From contig OY718806.1 of assembly GCA_963070105.1 (NCBI GenBank), positions 826,001 through 890,000 on the forward strand: a DNA stretch of 64,000 nucleotides. Direction: 5' to 3'. The notes beneath the pieces are model-generated. The model made no database searches, was not told the origin of the DNA, and worked only from the letters and a program-made list of their open reading frames with translations. Source of the stretch: Litomosoides sigmodontis. Taxonomy: Eukaryota; Nematoda; Chromadorea; Rhabditida; Onchocercidae. A program made the position numbers and the translations under genes. Below, piece by piece: positions 1 through 31,719 of the stretch (position 1 is the stretch's first letter; each line of letters begins with the position of its first letter).

Positions 1-224
1 CATTCGTTAGGCAGCTTGCAATTTGTACTGTTAGTCGAATTTTAATGCATCGAACATTCAACATACGGACCTCAAAGTGAAGATACTTTAGGCACGCTAA
101 ATTGTTCATACTTCTCGTCACTTCTTGAAATATTACGTTGCAACCAAGGATTATTAGGTGCTTATTTAACAAAAGATTTTTGAAGGTAAGCCAAATGAAT
201 GCATTTGTGCTTATTGTGTTACAG

Positions 225-965
225 AAAAAATGCGTGGGATTGTTTTGGAAGCACTAGAAATAATAAAAAGGCGTCAGTACAATTTGTGGAGAAATGCTAG
301 CGATGAACAGAAAGGGAAAATAGACCTTGATCCGGTAGTAGTTACGGAAAAAGCTATAAAGAATTGCTGTCCTATAATGATTCTACGTCCATTTATTCGT
401 GGTTAGTGTTTTTATTTTATTTAAATTTTTTAGGTAGAAATCATTGTAACTGTTATATTAAACGAATAAAAACAAGCGTCAACTGTACGTTTGAACCTTT
501 TTGCTGGAAAATGCTTACTTTAAAATGGTCACCAATACTTCACTGTCTTTTACGGGGTTACTGCTTGTACTAGCATGCATTTATGAATTCCAAATTTCAC
601 TTAATGCGCGGTAAAATCGTATTGTGTTAAATCTGTTTTTAATTTTAGTATTAGCCAGTATTTACCGGTTTTATATTTAGTGATTTGCCTGGAAACAAAT
701 CGTGCTTCTCGGAACTTTTTCAGGTGGACAAACCTACATGGTACCGTGTCCGATATCGGATCATCATGCCGAATTCCGCGCAATGAAAACGATGCGTGAT
801 ATTTGCCGACAAAAGACTTTTCATGGTGCTACTCATTTTCAGCACATCCTAGCTGAGGAATTGCTTGCCGCTTACAAAAACGAGGGTTTAACAGTTCAAG
901 CAAAGCAGGAATTGCATAAACAGTGTGAAGCAAACCGAGCTTATGTTCATTACAGGCGACAATAA
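225..965 (+). CDS. mrps-7: Mitochondrial small-subunit ribosomal protein uS7m (MRPS7), C-terminal exons
   Basis: Two exons, 225-401 and 724-965 (stop TAA 963-965), join in phase at an R-G-G junction across a gt...ttttttcag intron. The protein reads KAIKNCCPIMILRPFIRGG, then QTYMVPCPISDHHAEFRAM, and ends LHKQCEANRAYVHYRRQ. Mitochondrial uS7 proteins carry the same order: KALKNCEP, a KGG turn followed by a Y-x-VP-x-P strand, and a terminal H(D/E)LHKxAEANRAxAHYRW. It is a head protein of the mitochondrial 28S subunit that contacts the 3' domain of the small rRNA. The acceptor acag before 225 is convincing, but I could not phase any exon in 1-224, because the reading frame meets TAA before the donor at 185/186; the N-terminal part is therefore probably to the left of the window. 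The stop codon overlaps an AATAAA (961-966); a second AATAAA lies at 1323-1328. Confidence 0.9.
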
Positions 966-1758
966 AATGTGTGCGATTACTGTCTAAATATTTCTGAAGA
1001 ATAGTGGAATGTGATGTTTAAATAGAAAACTTGGCATTGGTTTGAGTGGGTAATTTTATGAGCTATCGTATGATGTCGCATTCTTGGTTTTTTTTGTCAT
1101 CTAAATTTCTTAATATACATAACCAGTTTTATTGTATTGACATGCTATGAAGTTGCTCCGAAGCCTCCTTTTGGCAAATTTTCATACTTTTCTTGCACTA
1201 GACAATGAATTCCAAGTCTTCCGGAGATATTTGATGTGCATTTGGTCAAATACTTCAACACTTATTTTTGTGCTTGAATTTTATGCGTTTTGTACAATAG
1301 ATTTTTTCGCGCGGTTAAATTGAATAAATCATTGAACATTGTTTTAGGAAGAGCTGTTTGGTCTGTCGAACCCGTTTATTGAACTTATTGTGTGAAATTG
1401 AGCTGTCCCGTGCAGTTTCATTGTACCCGTAAGGTCCAGTCGCGCTAGGCCTATGTAGATTATCGGTAATTAGCTGTTAGCTGATTTGCCCTCCCTATAT
1501 ACTGGTGTTATGTATTCAACCTTTTAAGGTGTCCCTTTTTTTGGTTTTACTGATTTTATGTATTTTGATGAAGTTATCCGGAGTCTTGCTAAATATTTAT
1601 TTTAAACCTGAGTACATACATAACAAAAAGGGCAGGGGAATGTACTGGGTGGATTACATGCGAAAAAATTCTAAGATTTTATTATTACCATTCTGTTTAC
1701 CCTAAGTCTCTGTCTTTTAGGATTTTGTGGCGTTATCCAAGGATTAATTTGCTAGGTA
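966..1758. other. Intercistronic region between MRPS7 and VTI1
   Basis: No coding potential seen. It holds a candidate poly(A) signal for MRPS7 (AATAAA 1323-1328) and, at 1711-1720, a strong pyrimidine-rich acceptor (tgtcttttag) with no upstream exon of VTI1, which is what a spliced-leader trans-splice site would look like 38 bp before the VTI1 ATG. Confidence 0.5.
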
Positions 1759-3352
1759 ATGGCAGCCAATACGTTGTTGTTAAGTGATTTCGAGCATCAG
1801 TACTCTGTGCAGACGGCTGAAATTACGGCACGCATTGGACGTTTGAAAGAATTGGATAAAAGTGAGCTAGTTGAAGGAGTTCATCAAATTCAGCGTCTAC
1901 TGGTTGATGTTGAAAATCTTCTGGAACAAATGGAATTAACCGTTAGGGGATTAAAGCCATCGAGGTACGACTTACGATTTTTTGAAATCAGCTGTGATTT
2001 TCTGGATAGCATAGACTTATGCTGGTTAAATCGCTTTAGCGAGGGAGTAAATGAGTGGCATAGTTTTTCCGCAGTATTCTTTTAATCCTTACTGAAGAGC
2101 CTACTACTATTTCAACATTCTCTTTTTAGAAAGTTACCTGAACATACTCTCGATTTGCAGTGCAGAACGGTTGAAATATGAGTTGAGAGTTCGCAGCTAT
2201 CAAAATGACAAAAAGCAGTTAGATGCTGAGCTGGATAAAGCAGTTCAGCGCTTGAAAGATAATGCTGACCGGGATGAATTGATGGCATACGACAATCAAA
2301 TTTGTGTGGATCAGGTCTTGTATTTTTTTTCATTTCCTATGTTCTGCGGTTTTCAATTTTGCTTTAATAGTCTTCTATTCTCATCTTCATTTCTGCTGCA
2401 CTGTGTAGGTTAGAGCACAGTTGAAGCCGAGTAAATTGTATCTACTGCTATTTCTTTTGGGCTATTATTTTGCCAATAAATTGTTGCAGTTATGGGAATA
2501 TGGCTTTTGCTAGTGAGAAGTAATAATCTACACTTTTCAGATTATAAATAAATTACAATTCACCGAGCAGCGGATGAATAGGAAGACTTTGTTATGTCTT
2601 TCTGTAATTTCCCAGTGAGACACATAAATGGCTTCAGTTTTGGCTAACTGATTCTGATTTCATATTCATATTAGGCTGTAATACCTTGTCCTTTTTTTGT
2701 AGCAAGACCAACTAATTGAAAATACCGAAAGGTTGGAGAGAACATCCAGAAGACTTCAAGACACTTATAGAATGGTGATTGAAACAGATCAGGTTCTTTA
2801 TACTTTGACTGATTTCTTAGTAATTGTTGGAAGTCCACTACGTTTCATTTTCTAAATTTACCGCTTTTAAGGCAGATATGAGAAAGTAAGAAATAATCTA
2901 TTTTGAATATTTATTTTTCATTTCACTTGGGATATAATGCGATAAATTCTCTATTTGAAACTGAATTTAGTAAATCTAATAAAAGTATCAAAACTATGAC
3001 ATGTAAATAAGCAACAATGTTTTTACGGTTCGTTAACCCAGACAATGAAGGTTTTAGATTGGAACAGAAGTGTTAAACGATCTAACTTCGCAGCGCGAAA
3101 CAATAACACGAGCACGTGAACGTATGCGACAAGCAGACAGAGATTTAAATAGAAGCCAGAAAATGTTGTCACTGATGATACGCAGGTATTCGTTGTTGGC
3201 ATTTCTTCCTCTCCTTTATTCCAATTCATGATCTAGGGCTGATTTTAAAATTTCTTTAATTTTCCAGAGTAGTCCAGAATCGTTTGTTGCTGCTTATTGT
3301 GGCTGTGGTCCTTCTGTTCACATTGTTGTTCATCATTTATAAGTCGTTATAA
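1759..3352 (+). CDS. vti-1: Vti1-family Qb-SNARE, complete
   Basis: Five exons, 1759-1964, 2161-2314, 2703-2792, 3058-3185 and 3268-3352, total 663 nt, giving 220 aa; every junction keeps frame. Residues 1 to about 95 form the N-terminal helical domain (starts MAANTLLLSDFEHQYSVQTA). The SNARE helix lies about 121-192 and contains IGTEVLNDLTSQRETITRAR and RERMRQADRDLNRSQKML, the signature of Vti1 (IGxEVLxxLxSQRExxxRARERL). Residues about 194-220 are one C-terminal membrane anchor (VVQNRLLLLIVAVVLLFTLL and on to the stop). Vti1 supplies the Qb helix for Golgi-endosome-vacuole/lysosome fusion. The length matches the family (about 217-232 aa). A likely trans-splice acceptor is at 1720. A poly(A) signal AATAAA is at 4252-4257, implying a long 3'UTR of about 0.9 kb. 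Confidence 0.96.
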
Positions 3353-8122
<4,770 letters not shown>

Positions 8123-10031
8123 CTAAGTGGAAATTTTTTCCACCGCTTCAATGATATAATTGGCTCCCTGGCTATTGTCCCAGTACGTCGTGCCATTGAC
8201 CATGTAACGTATGCAAAATTCACATGTTGCACCAATCTGAAATTTCAATGTATACTGATCGATTCAGTAGAAGCAGAAGCAGAGGTGTAAATTCACTCTA
8301 TTAGATACACTACCATTTGCTATCACTGCAATTTCGCATCTAATTAGAGCTGTATGGATAACTGAAAAATGTGCAATACCGGAAAATCGGTGGGAAGTGA
8401 AATGATAAATGTGAATTTATCTATAGCGCCATCTTCAGTGTCCGAACTTTTGTATCTTCCAATTGTTTCCGTATTTGTTCGCCAATTGTCTATGGTAAAT
8501 CTGACGTATACCTGAAAAGATAGCCATCATATGCACGAACAAATTGGTCAGCGCAAATGTAGCATGAGGGAAGGACGTTAAAGCAGGCATTTTCACTTTG
8601 ATACCTTGAAGAGGTAAGCATCACCATAAAATCGTGATGCTTTTTTTCCATAATTTATTTTTTTACGGTTTTAGCTGTATAATTTCATTATTTTGAAGAA
8701 AAGAATTTTTTCCATTATAAATTTAATTTGATTGCACTTATGATTGCTCCAAAAAAAATTCTTTCTTCGTGATCTAAACTTACCCATTGATTATTATCTC
8801 AGTTTTTATCGATAACCATTTTGTAACTTATTTTTTATTTAATTTTTTTGAATTTCTTTGTTTTTACTTTTTCAACTTTCGTATTTCACCAAACAAAGTA
8901 ATCAAATACAAAAATTTCATATTTAATGAATTAAATTATCAAACTAAAGGAGTCTAATTCCTATTAGTCTAAAAAAATAAACCCCTAGAAAGCATCAATG
9001 GTTTTGAAAAAATTTCTTGCCGAATGGCATCCAATCACTTTTCAACTTTCATGCTAAAGGTGCGAAATTATGAGGCATCGATCTTAGAACTTTATACCTT
9101 TAGCATAGATTTATGTTACTTATCATTACCCGATTGCAACACTTATCGTTGATTTTAATAAATTTATGATAAATTTTAATCATTCATTAAGTTTTCGTAA
9201 CTTGTCATTCATCTTTTAATCATCCTTCACATTTAATTAACCAATTATTTCGGTAAAAAAGTAATTCAATTAAGTAATTAATGATGAAATTGTCTCAATA
9301 TATTAATTAACCTGTTTTTGATACGCAATATTGAGGACATTTATGGTGCCAATGACATTCATATCGACAAATTTAACGCATTGTAAACAAACTGATTGGG
9401 TATGTGTCAAATAGCTAATTTCTGCATCAGTTCGATCGTGAAATTTCGCTAAGCTTAGCATAACATTTCTTGAACGTTTAGCAGCATTTTTGGTTGGTAA
9501 TGAAGCAAGTGTTGCATCAAACTTTTGTAGCCTGAAAATTACAAAATTTCAAATCATAGCAATTTTATGCAACAGAAATGAGCGATACAGCATTTTAGAC
9601 ACATACTCGATTGAAAAATCATCCGCTTCATAATAATTCTGATGTGCAAGTGTCAAACCATATGAATCTGCAAAATGCACAGTTTTGCGCATTCGTGAAT
9701 TTGGTGAAGTGGGTGCACGAAGTGCTGATCGAAGTGACTTTGAACGAATCCTTAACAACAATTATTGCATTAGTGATTTTTAAAGTCACACCAATAGTTT
9801 GTGAAAAATTAATTAACTGGTAGTAACAGAAATCATTCATTGAAATTAAAAATTTTATAATTTAAAGGACAAAGAAAAAAATCCATGCTACGAATTAACT
9901 CGTTACAAGTTATTGTCTCTTTTTGCGCTAGAAGATTGCGTTTTATCATCGGATAAAAAGTCAGAATCATCATTGCGCAAGCATTTGAATAGATTAGTCG
10001 ATGAAGAAAGTGATGATGATTTATCGGGTAT
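8123..10031 (-). CDS. Glycogen-targeting protein phosphatase 1 regulatory subunit (PPP1R3-like, CBM21); 5' end not found
   Basis: Five exons on the minus strand: 10031-9907, 9750-9607, 9531-9312, 8511-8380 and 8236-8123 (stop TAG 8123-8125), all phase-compatible, 244 codons. A Ser-rich stretch is followed by RMRKTVHFADSYGLTL: KTVHF is an RVxF-type PP1 docking motif and FADxxGLxL is the conserved sequence after it in PPP1R3 proteins. The last three exons form a CBM21 carbohydrate-binding domain: VCLQCV, GTINVLNIAYQKQVYVRFTI, DNW, and the terminal WDNSQGANYII block that matches the family WDNNxGxNY. Such subunits bring PP1 to glycogen and activate glycogen synthase. The first exon here starts in phase 0 but has no ATG, so at least one 5' exon lies above 10031; I could not identify it with confidence. 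Confidence 0.92.
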
Positions 10032-12112
10032 CTGCAAATGGATAAACTTTTAATAAAACCAAAATTTGAGTTGCATTTTTTAATATATAATTTAAAAATG
10101 AAAACGTAAAGATGGAAAACGTCGGGAAAAAAATGATGAATTGTAAATTATCAATGATAATGCTAACATCAAATGTCCAGATCATTTTATCTACTTCATA
10201 CAGCTGATGATGATGTACCGATTTGCAATTTCACTACAATGTAAAATTTTTGCAAAATAGATTGATTGGAAGCAGTCATCGCAGACAGATCTGTTACCAA
10301 TTTTTTACCATTCATAATACTGCACATCATATTCCTTCTCTTCCTTGTTGCTTTTTAATTATCGAACAAAAAGTAAAAATTGATCGCAAGCATTCTGTCT
10401 CTGAAAGAGGAAAAAGCGCAAATACCGTTTAATCTTTTGTTTCACTCATTTCATTAGGGATGAATCAGGTAAAAGTATGCATTAGTTAATTGAAATGATT
10501 AAATCTGTAAGATATTTTTTTTGTTGAAGTAAAAAAAATGAGCAAAATAGACATTACTTCAGGAGTTGAGAGTTTGCCTGGCAAAGAGAAAATGAAAACT
10601 CCTCCACTGGAAAATAAAGTAGCCCACACTGCTTCCGCTCAAAATGTGATTGCTTTCCATTTTTTCTAAGGCTAATTTTTTTTTTTTTTTGGAAAAAACG
10701 AAACAGAAAAACTCCGATGAAACTTTGTTTTGTACGTGAAAGTGATTTCGTGAAACAAACATCCATTCATTTAATTTGGCTTCTTCTCTCTCTGTTCTTC
10801 CAATAATCATTGCTACAGGGATTTTTCTGGTCAATAATATTGATAAAACTACATCGATGATGTATGATTTCATCCATCAGTGTGCATATTATCATCATTG
10901 GTAGGAATTAAAAAAAAAAAAGAGAAATAATTAAACCACTAGTGGGCATATATCGAATAGCTAATGTGACGTTGCTTTTAAGCTACCACACAAACATCAT
11001 CCACATCCTTCCTAACAGACTGGAAGCAGAAATAGAAAAAGGATGGAATTGGATAAATTAACACAACATGAGATGCTATCGATCTGTTCAGATTTGTTGT
11101 GCACGTAACACTTGCAGTATCAACTTCTGAATTTATTATTTTCATAAAAATATTAATTATCTGATGCGTTTAAGCTAACGTGATCGTTTGCGCATGCTCA
11201 TTTTTCTTTTCATCTGCATTTCATTTGATGTAAGAATTAAAAAAAGCATATTACTACTGCAAAATTGCAGGCAATTATAAATTATAAAATGAAAATCTCC
11301 GATATTAATACGTCATGTCAAGATGCTTAATGACAAAAATTGTATTGTCAATTCATGTAGAATAAAAATAAAAGTATTTAATATAACTGAAATAAAAGGA
11401 AGGATTGCAAAATTGACATGACTAAAAGTAGTAATGGCAACAGTACGCATTCCGTTACCTGTAATTACCGGAATTTTCGAGCAATGAACGGTAGCCACGC
11501 AGTGATTAAGGAAGTAATGCAAAGTGCTTAGCATAGCAAGCACTCAATGACGTGAATTAAAGTATAACAATTTAAAATGCAAAAAAAATGCTTTAAAAAA
11601 TTGAAAAAAAAGTAATAAGGAAACATTATCGAGAGCAATTGTTGAGAATTCTTTTTCTGTTTCATACTCCCTCCGGAACTTCGTCTGTCTGATGAGCCTC
11701 CTCATACCTTACACACCAAACATCATTTATCATTTTCATCTCTTTCACATGCAACATCAGCAACATATTCTTCATTTGAATAATTATGAAAGTTTTATTT
11801 CCATCTTTTTTACAAATATTGTGAGCTAAATTTGCGAAAAGTCTTCCTCCGGTTCCAGTATATTTTCTGGATTAGAAAGAAAAGCAAAAGAAATGACAAA
11901 ATATTTCAATGCTAATTCAGTTTTGCAGCATATTACATCATAAATAACATTAATTTTCAATATTATTATAGATAATTGCATGTGACACCAATTAGAGATA
12001 ATATGAACTTGCAATAATTATCATGCAAAGTGATATAAAGAAATTCATACACATTCAGTTAGCCATTCCGGAAATGATATAGAAACGAATAGAATCATTC
12101 ATTTAGTGTAAA

Positions 12113-12396
12113 ATGACAGATCCTGCAGTATTTAGCTTTAGTGATACGGGCAATTCAAATTTACCACGTGAGGACATTACATTCAAAAGAGTGAAGAAAC
12201 TTTTAGTGATGCAACAAACGAACTAAGTGGTGTGAAATCATTGAAGTGAATTAGATTAGAGCCTAAAATTTTTAAGACATCAAAAATCATAATGCGTCAC
12301 GGATGTTCATATGATAATGAGCTACCAACTGGTGGTAATATCAAAGTTCGTCAACAGCTGGTCCGCAAACCCTTCCTCGCCGTTGGAAATCTTTGA
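12113..12396 (+). CDS. Candidate two-exon small protein (about 65 aa), unrecognised
   Basis: An ATG at 12113 opens MTDPAVFSFSDTGNSN and continues through KR at 12190. A possible donor gtgaag (12191) and acceptor tttaag (ending 12276) define an 86-nt intron that joins in phase to TSKIIMRHGCSYDNE...RKPFLAVGNL with stop TGA 12394-12396. Unspliced, the two halves are separate ORFs of 37 and 34 codons (stops at 12226 and 12396). Composition is balanced and locally less AT-rich than the surroundings, which argues for coding. There is no signal peptide and I recognise no family. The minus strand over 12300-12420 is also open for about 30 codons, so strand is not certain. Confidence 0.3.
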
Positions 12397-14251
12397 TAAA
12401 TTGACGTCGAAGTATTCTTAACTTTTTCTTGTTGCTTCCAATTTTTCGGCTTATTCCTTTTCTTGCCTTTTTTTTCTTTCTTTACAAATTTAATAAATTC
12501 TAAATTTACCATCTACAGTTGTAATTTTACGCAATTGTCAGCAGCTCTGCAAATTATTTGTTAATTTTCTTTCACTTTTAACTTTCTCAGCAACGGTGCA
12601 TTTGTACATGTCTTACATGACCTATTGTATTGATGCATCGTCCGGTTTCAACTCTTTTTTGTCCCTTTTTTTTTGTTTCATTTCACAAAAAAGGCATCAC
12701 TTATTCCACTTAATGGATGCCTTTGCTGGGACAAAGCTTTTTTCATTCATCCAATTATGTAATGTATGTCACCTTGACATTCTAACAATGTTCGAAATGT
12801 GTTCGTTCATTCTTGTGCAATGGGAAAAGGGAAATAAATTTTCCGAGTTTCTTCTCTCTTTTTTTTTGAAATATTTTGCAAAGAAATATTGTTGAAACGA
12901 AGTAGAATTGCTGGTGGAATTAAGATGTATTAATTTCTTTGTGATATTACTGCTTTCCTATGCATTGAACTTAACATTAACTGCCACTGAAGAAAATGCA
13001 AATTATGAACATAAAATTACTTATTCTTTTTCTACAAAATTTTTTCGTTTTTCTCCTTTTTAAAATTGTTTTTTTTTGCCTACACTGCTTAACTTTGTCG
13101 GATTCAAATACAGTATTTGCGATTTTACACTTTTCAGAGGCGATTTAATTCATTAGGGAATTAAATTTTTTCGATTAATTAGCATCAGTTACTTGTATTT
13201 TTACGTTTTTAAGATTATCAATATTACTGGCACTTATTAATAATCGAATTATACGCTATACAACGTGCTAACAGCTTTTGTTCTCAGTTTGCTATTATGA
13301 TTTCCATATTAATTATGAAAAATTTTTTTCGCCATTGTTTTTCTAAAAAAAATCTTTTCGACTTTTATTTTACAGTAAAAAAGGAAAGAAAAAAGGCGGA
13401 ATTGAAACATATGAAAAATATAAACAACAATTTTGCTTGCTTGTTTTAAGGAATTTTTCATTGATATTGAACAATTAATTATTTAACATATTGTTATTTA
13501 ACTTAAAAATGATTTTATGGCAAAGGAAAATTATGCTATCACTTAAATTTATTTGCAATGCAAAAAGTGTATTTGTGATTTTGTTAAAGTTTTAAATAAC
13601 TTTAAATAAAAAATGATGAAATTTGATAGCAACAGGAAAGTGTCGTTAGGAGGAAAATTGCAATCTTCTTGAAATGTTTTTAAAATCAAAATGAAGAGCT
13701 ATTTTTTGAAAAGTTATTTTTGTAGCAAAGTGCTCTGAAAAATATGAAAAAAAAGTATTTTTCATCTAAAAAATGATGAAAGGAATCCATAATGCTAGTT
13801 TGTTAAGTTAAATTTGATTAACGTCAATGTAATGAAAATGGAAAAAAGAAAGTGAACGAAACAAAAGTAGGCGAAGTTTCTCAATTATCGAATGTAATTT
13901 ATATCAGTTGAAATTAACTATTTAATTAAAACAGTCCTTTTTTTCATTGCTAAAATTTGTTATTTAAAATAAAAAATTTGTTTGAAGGCAAAGAGTAAAC
14001 AAAGAGTGAAGAGTAATCTAACCAAAAATTAACTTTCAAAGTTCAGCTTTCCATATGTCTTTCATTACACATTAATCATTCAGCAAGAAAAAAAAAGGGC
14101 TGTAAGGCTTCTTAAAAAACAAACAAATTTCAAAGGCAATGAAAATTGATTTCACTATCTTTCAAGTGCATTTACATCCTTTGTTTTTTGTATTTATTTG
14201 CGAAACTTTTTACCTTCCATTCATAACCATTCTTACCTTTCCCCGTTACAC

Positions 14252-14477
14252 TCAGGATTTTGTATTACGGGGTTTTCGAGGACGACGTTTTCTGTGAAAA
14301 AAGAATTGATCGAAAATGGAAATTTTGACGGTGTGAAGTGAGATGAAAAATGTAACAGTCCCGTATAATTTAACAGACGTTATCTGAATCGGAAGTTCTT
14401 AACCTAGAACAGGTGTAGGTAATTCCAATCCGAGGTTTACTTTGTCGTTCAGGAATGTTTTTGCCAAATTTATACAT
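14252..14477 (-). CDS. Candidate two-exon basic micropeptide (37 aa), unrecognised
   Basis: On the minus strand an ATG at 14477 opens MYKFGKNIPERQSKPRIG and runs to 14404, where TCTAG|gttaag is a usable donor. The acceptor ttttttcacag (exon start 14291) is strong and joins in phase to KRRPRKPRNTKS with stop TGA 14252-14254. The product would be a 37-aa Arg/Lys-rich peptide. A second good donor, GGGGAAAG|gtaagaatgg near 14237, lies downstream of the stop and leaves another frame of the same exon open (NVVLENPVIQNPECNGE), so the exon may instead belong to a different transcript. No family recognised. Confidence 0.3.
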
Positions 14478-15728
14478 TAGTGGTTCAAGAAAGTGTAGTT
14501 AATTTTTTTGGATCAATTTATCAATTTGAATGTTGAATTTGCAAAATGATACATTGCAACTATTAATTAATAAAAGTGAATTATACTTTTCGACATTCAA
14601 TACTTTTTTAATTGGACAAAATGACATAACTTTTAAAGCAATGCTAACATTTTGAATTTATTCCAAAAAAATGCGACAGTATTATTCCAATTGATACATT
14701 TCCATGATTACGATTGGTGTTTTTTTAGTAATTGAAAGTATTTTGAAGTGATTTTTAAATTTTGCTAGGAAATTGCTTTTCAGTTTTTTTGGCATATATT
14801 AATGTAGAATACGAAAATAAATGCTGAATAATATTTTGAAGATTGATTTTAAAAAAATATTACTGATAAATCAAACAAATATTGTCAAGAAAAAGCTTTT
14901 CAAAATTTAAAAAAATAAAAATTTATAGTCTTGTAAGCTAACTGATGAATTCAAGTGTCGAGTTTGTCAGAATTATTAGTGTAGCAACAATATTGTTTTC
15001 TAAACATTATTATAATGGGTCATCTCACAGCTGTATCTGTCGATTAATAAACAAATCGCCTGGATCAACCTTTTCTTTAAGAAAAGGGAAAGTGAAGTAA
15101 CTATATTTTGGTACTTTAATGGATGTATAGCATTTTAAGGAAAAATTGGGGTCAATAATTTTAAAATTTCGCCTTTGGAAAGATTGTAATTCTCGAATTC
15201 CAATTTTAAAAAAATAACGAGGTGCATCATCATATAAGTATTTGAAATTCGGAAATTTTCAACATGAAAACAATGTATATACACACATACATATGTACAA
15301 CAAATTATTAGTAAAAAAACAATTACTGTCCTTAATTTTGTTTTAAGTCAATTTTTTCATGCGTAAAGGCAATAAGAATGGAAAAAGAGGAATAATGAAA
15401 TAATTAAAAAACAAATGGAAATTAACGGCAAACAAATTATTTATGAATGTGATAAATAAACACAAATGTTAGTTAATTAAGATAATCACGTCAAACACCT
15501 AAAATTTTTTCGACAATTTTTTTTCAAAATTTACTTAGAAAAATATAGCTAAAACTTATGCGACGATTGCTTATTTAATATGACAACTATTGCTAATCCA
15601 CTGCACAAAATTTTATTATTTTTGCTGATTCGCTCTCTTCTTTTTTCTAGCAAACTTATTGCATTTTGAAAGCAAAATTTATTAAATTATTAATTTTGGA
15701 TTTATTAATTAACAAAATACATGTCTTT

Positions 15729-31186
<15,458 letters not shown>

Positions 31187-31475
31187 ATGAATTCATGCCA
31201 GCAGCTAAACACACAGTACACTAACACAGTGACAGTGAAACGAATGCTTCAAAATTTTCGCAGCATTTCTTACAGTAGCCTGGAAGGTATTAGCACAATG
31301 GTAGTGCGTTTCATTGCACGGCTCTGTTCAATTTGCAATGCATGGTTTGTTAAATCGGAATGTTCGACAATGATTTCCTCCGAAACTGCAACAAAATGCA
31401 TTCGTAACAAGGAGCAAATGCAGGAAGCAATTAATGAAAAAATTCAGGAGGAATTACAACAACGAAATCAACAGC

Positions 31476-31509
<34 letters not shown>

Positions 31510-31719
31510 GCAACAACAACAACAACAACAGCAACAGCAACAGCAACAATATTCTTCAACAGGTATTTATGAATTTTAGCATTTTTACTAGAATTCAAAA
31601 AAGCGTCTAGAAAGATAAAATGAGGCACTTCTTTTTCAGATGCTAAGATAACTTGCCACACGGAGCAATCGATTGAACAACCAGTTATCCAATCGGTAGA
31701 ATTTTTTTCTAGGAAATAA
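31187..31719 (+). CDS. Polyglutamine-containing protein, about 151 aa, unrecognised
   Basis: Exon 1, 31187-31562, starts MNSCQQLNTQYTNTVTVKRM and ends in a run of about 25 glutamines encoded by CAA/CAG at about 31466-31551. The donor g|gtattt and the acceptor tctttttcag (exon start 31640) join in phase to a second exon reading DAKITCHTEQSIEQPVIQS and ending at TAA 31717-31719. The frame is open upstream of the ATG to about 30932, so an additional 5' exon or an earlier start is possible. There is no recognisable domain; the segment before the polyQ (QMQEAINEKIQEELQQRN) is predicted helical by eye. The in-phase splice and the even codon use support coding, but no family match is known to me. 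Confidence 0.45.

Larger units (their letters stand above)
10032..15728. other. Long intergenic/intronic stretch with only weak small-ORF candidates
   Basis: The missing 5' exon(s) of the PP1 subunit gene must lie here or beyond. Apart from the two small spliced candidates listed separately (12113-12396 plus, 14252-14477 minus) I see no domain, RNA gene or sizeable repeat. The sequence is strongly AT-rich with many homopolymer runs. Confidence 0.4.

Noticed and set aside
9611..9840. 70-aa ORFs on both strands
   Set aside because: Shadows and intron read-through around the PP1 subunit exon 9750-9607.
10538..10669. 43-codon plus-strand ORF (MSKIDITSGVESLPGKE...)
   Set aside because: ATG-initiated and protein-like, but no splice or trans-splice signal and no partner; could be chance at this length.
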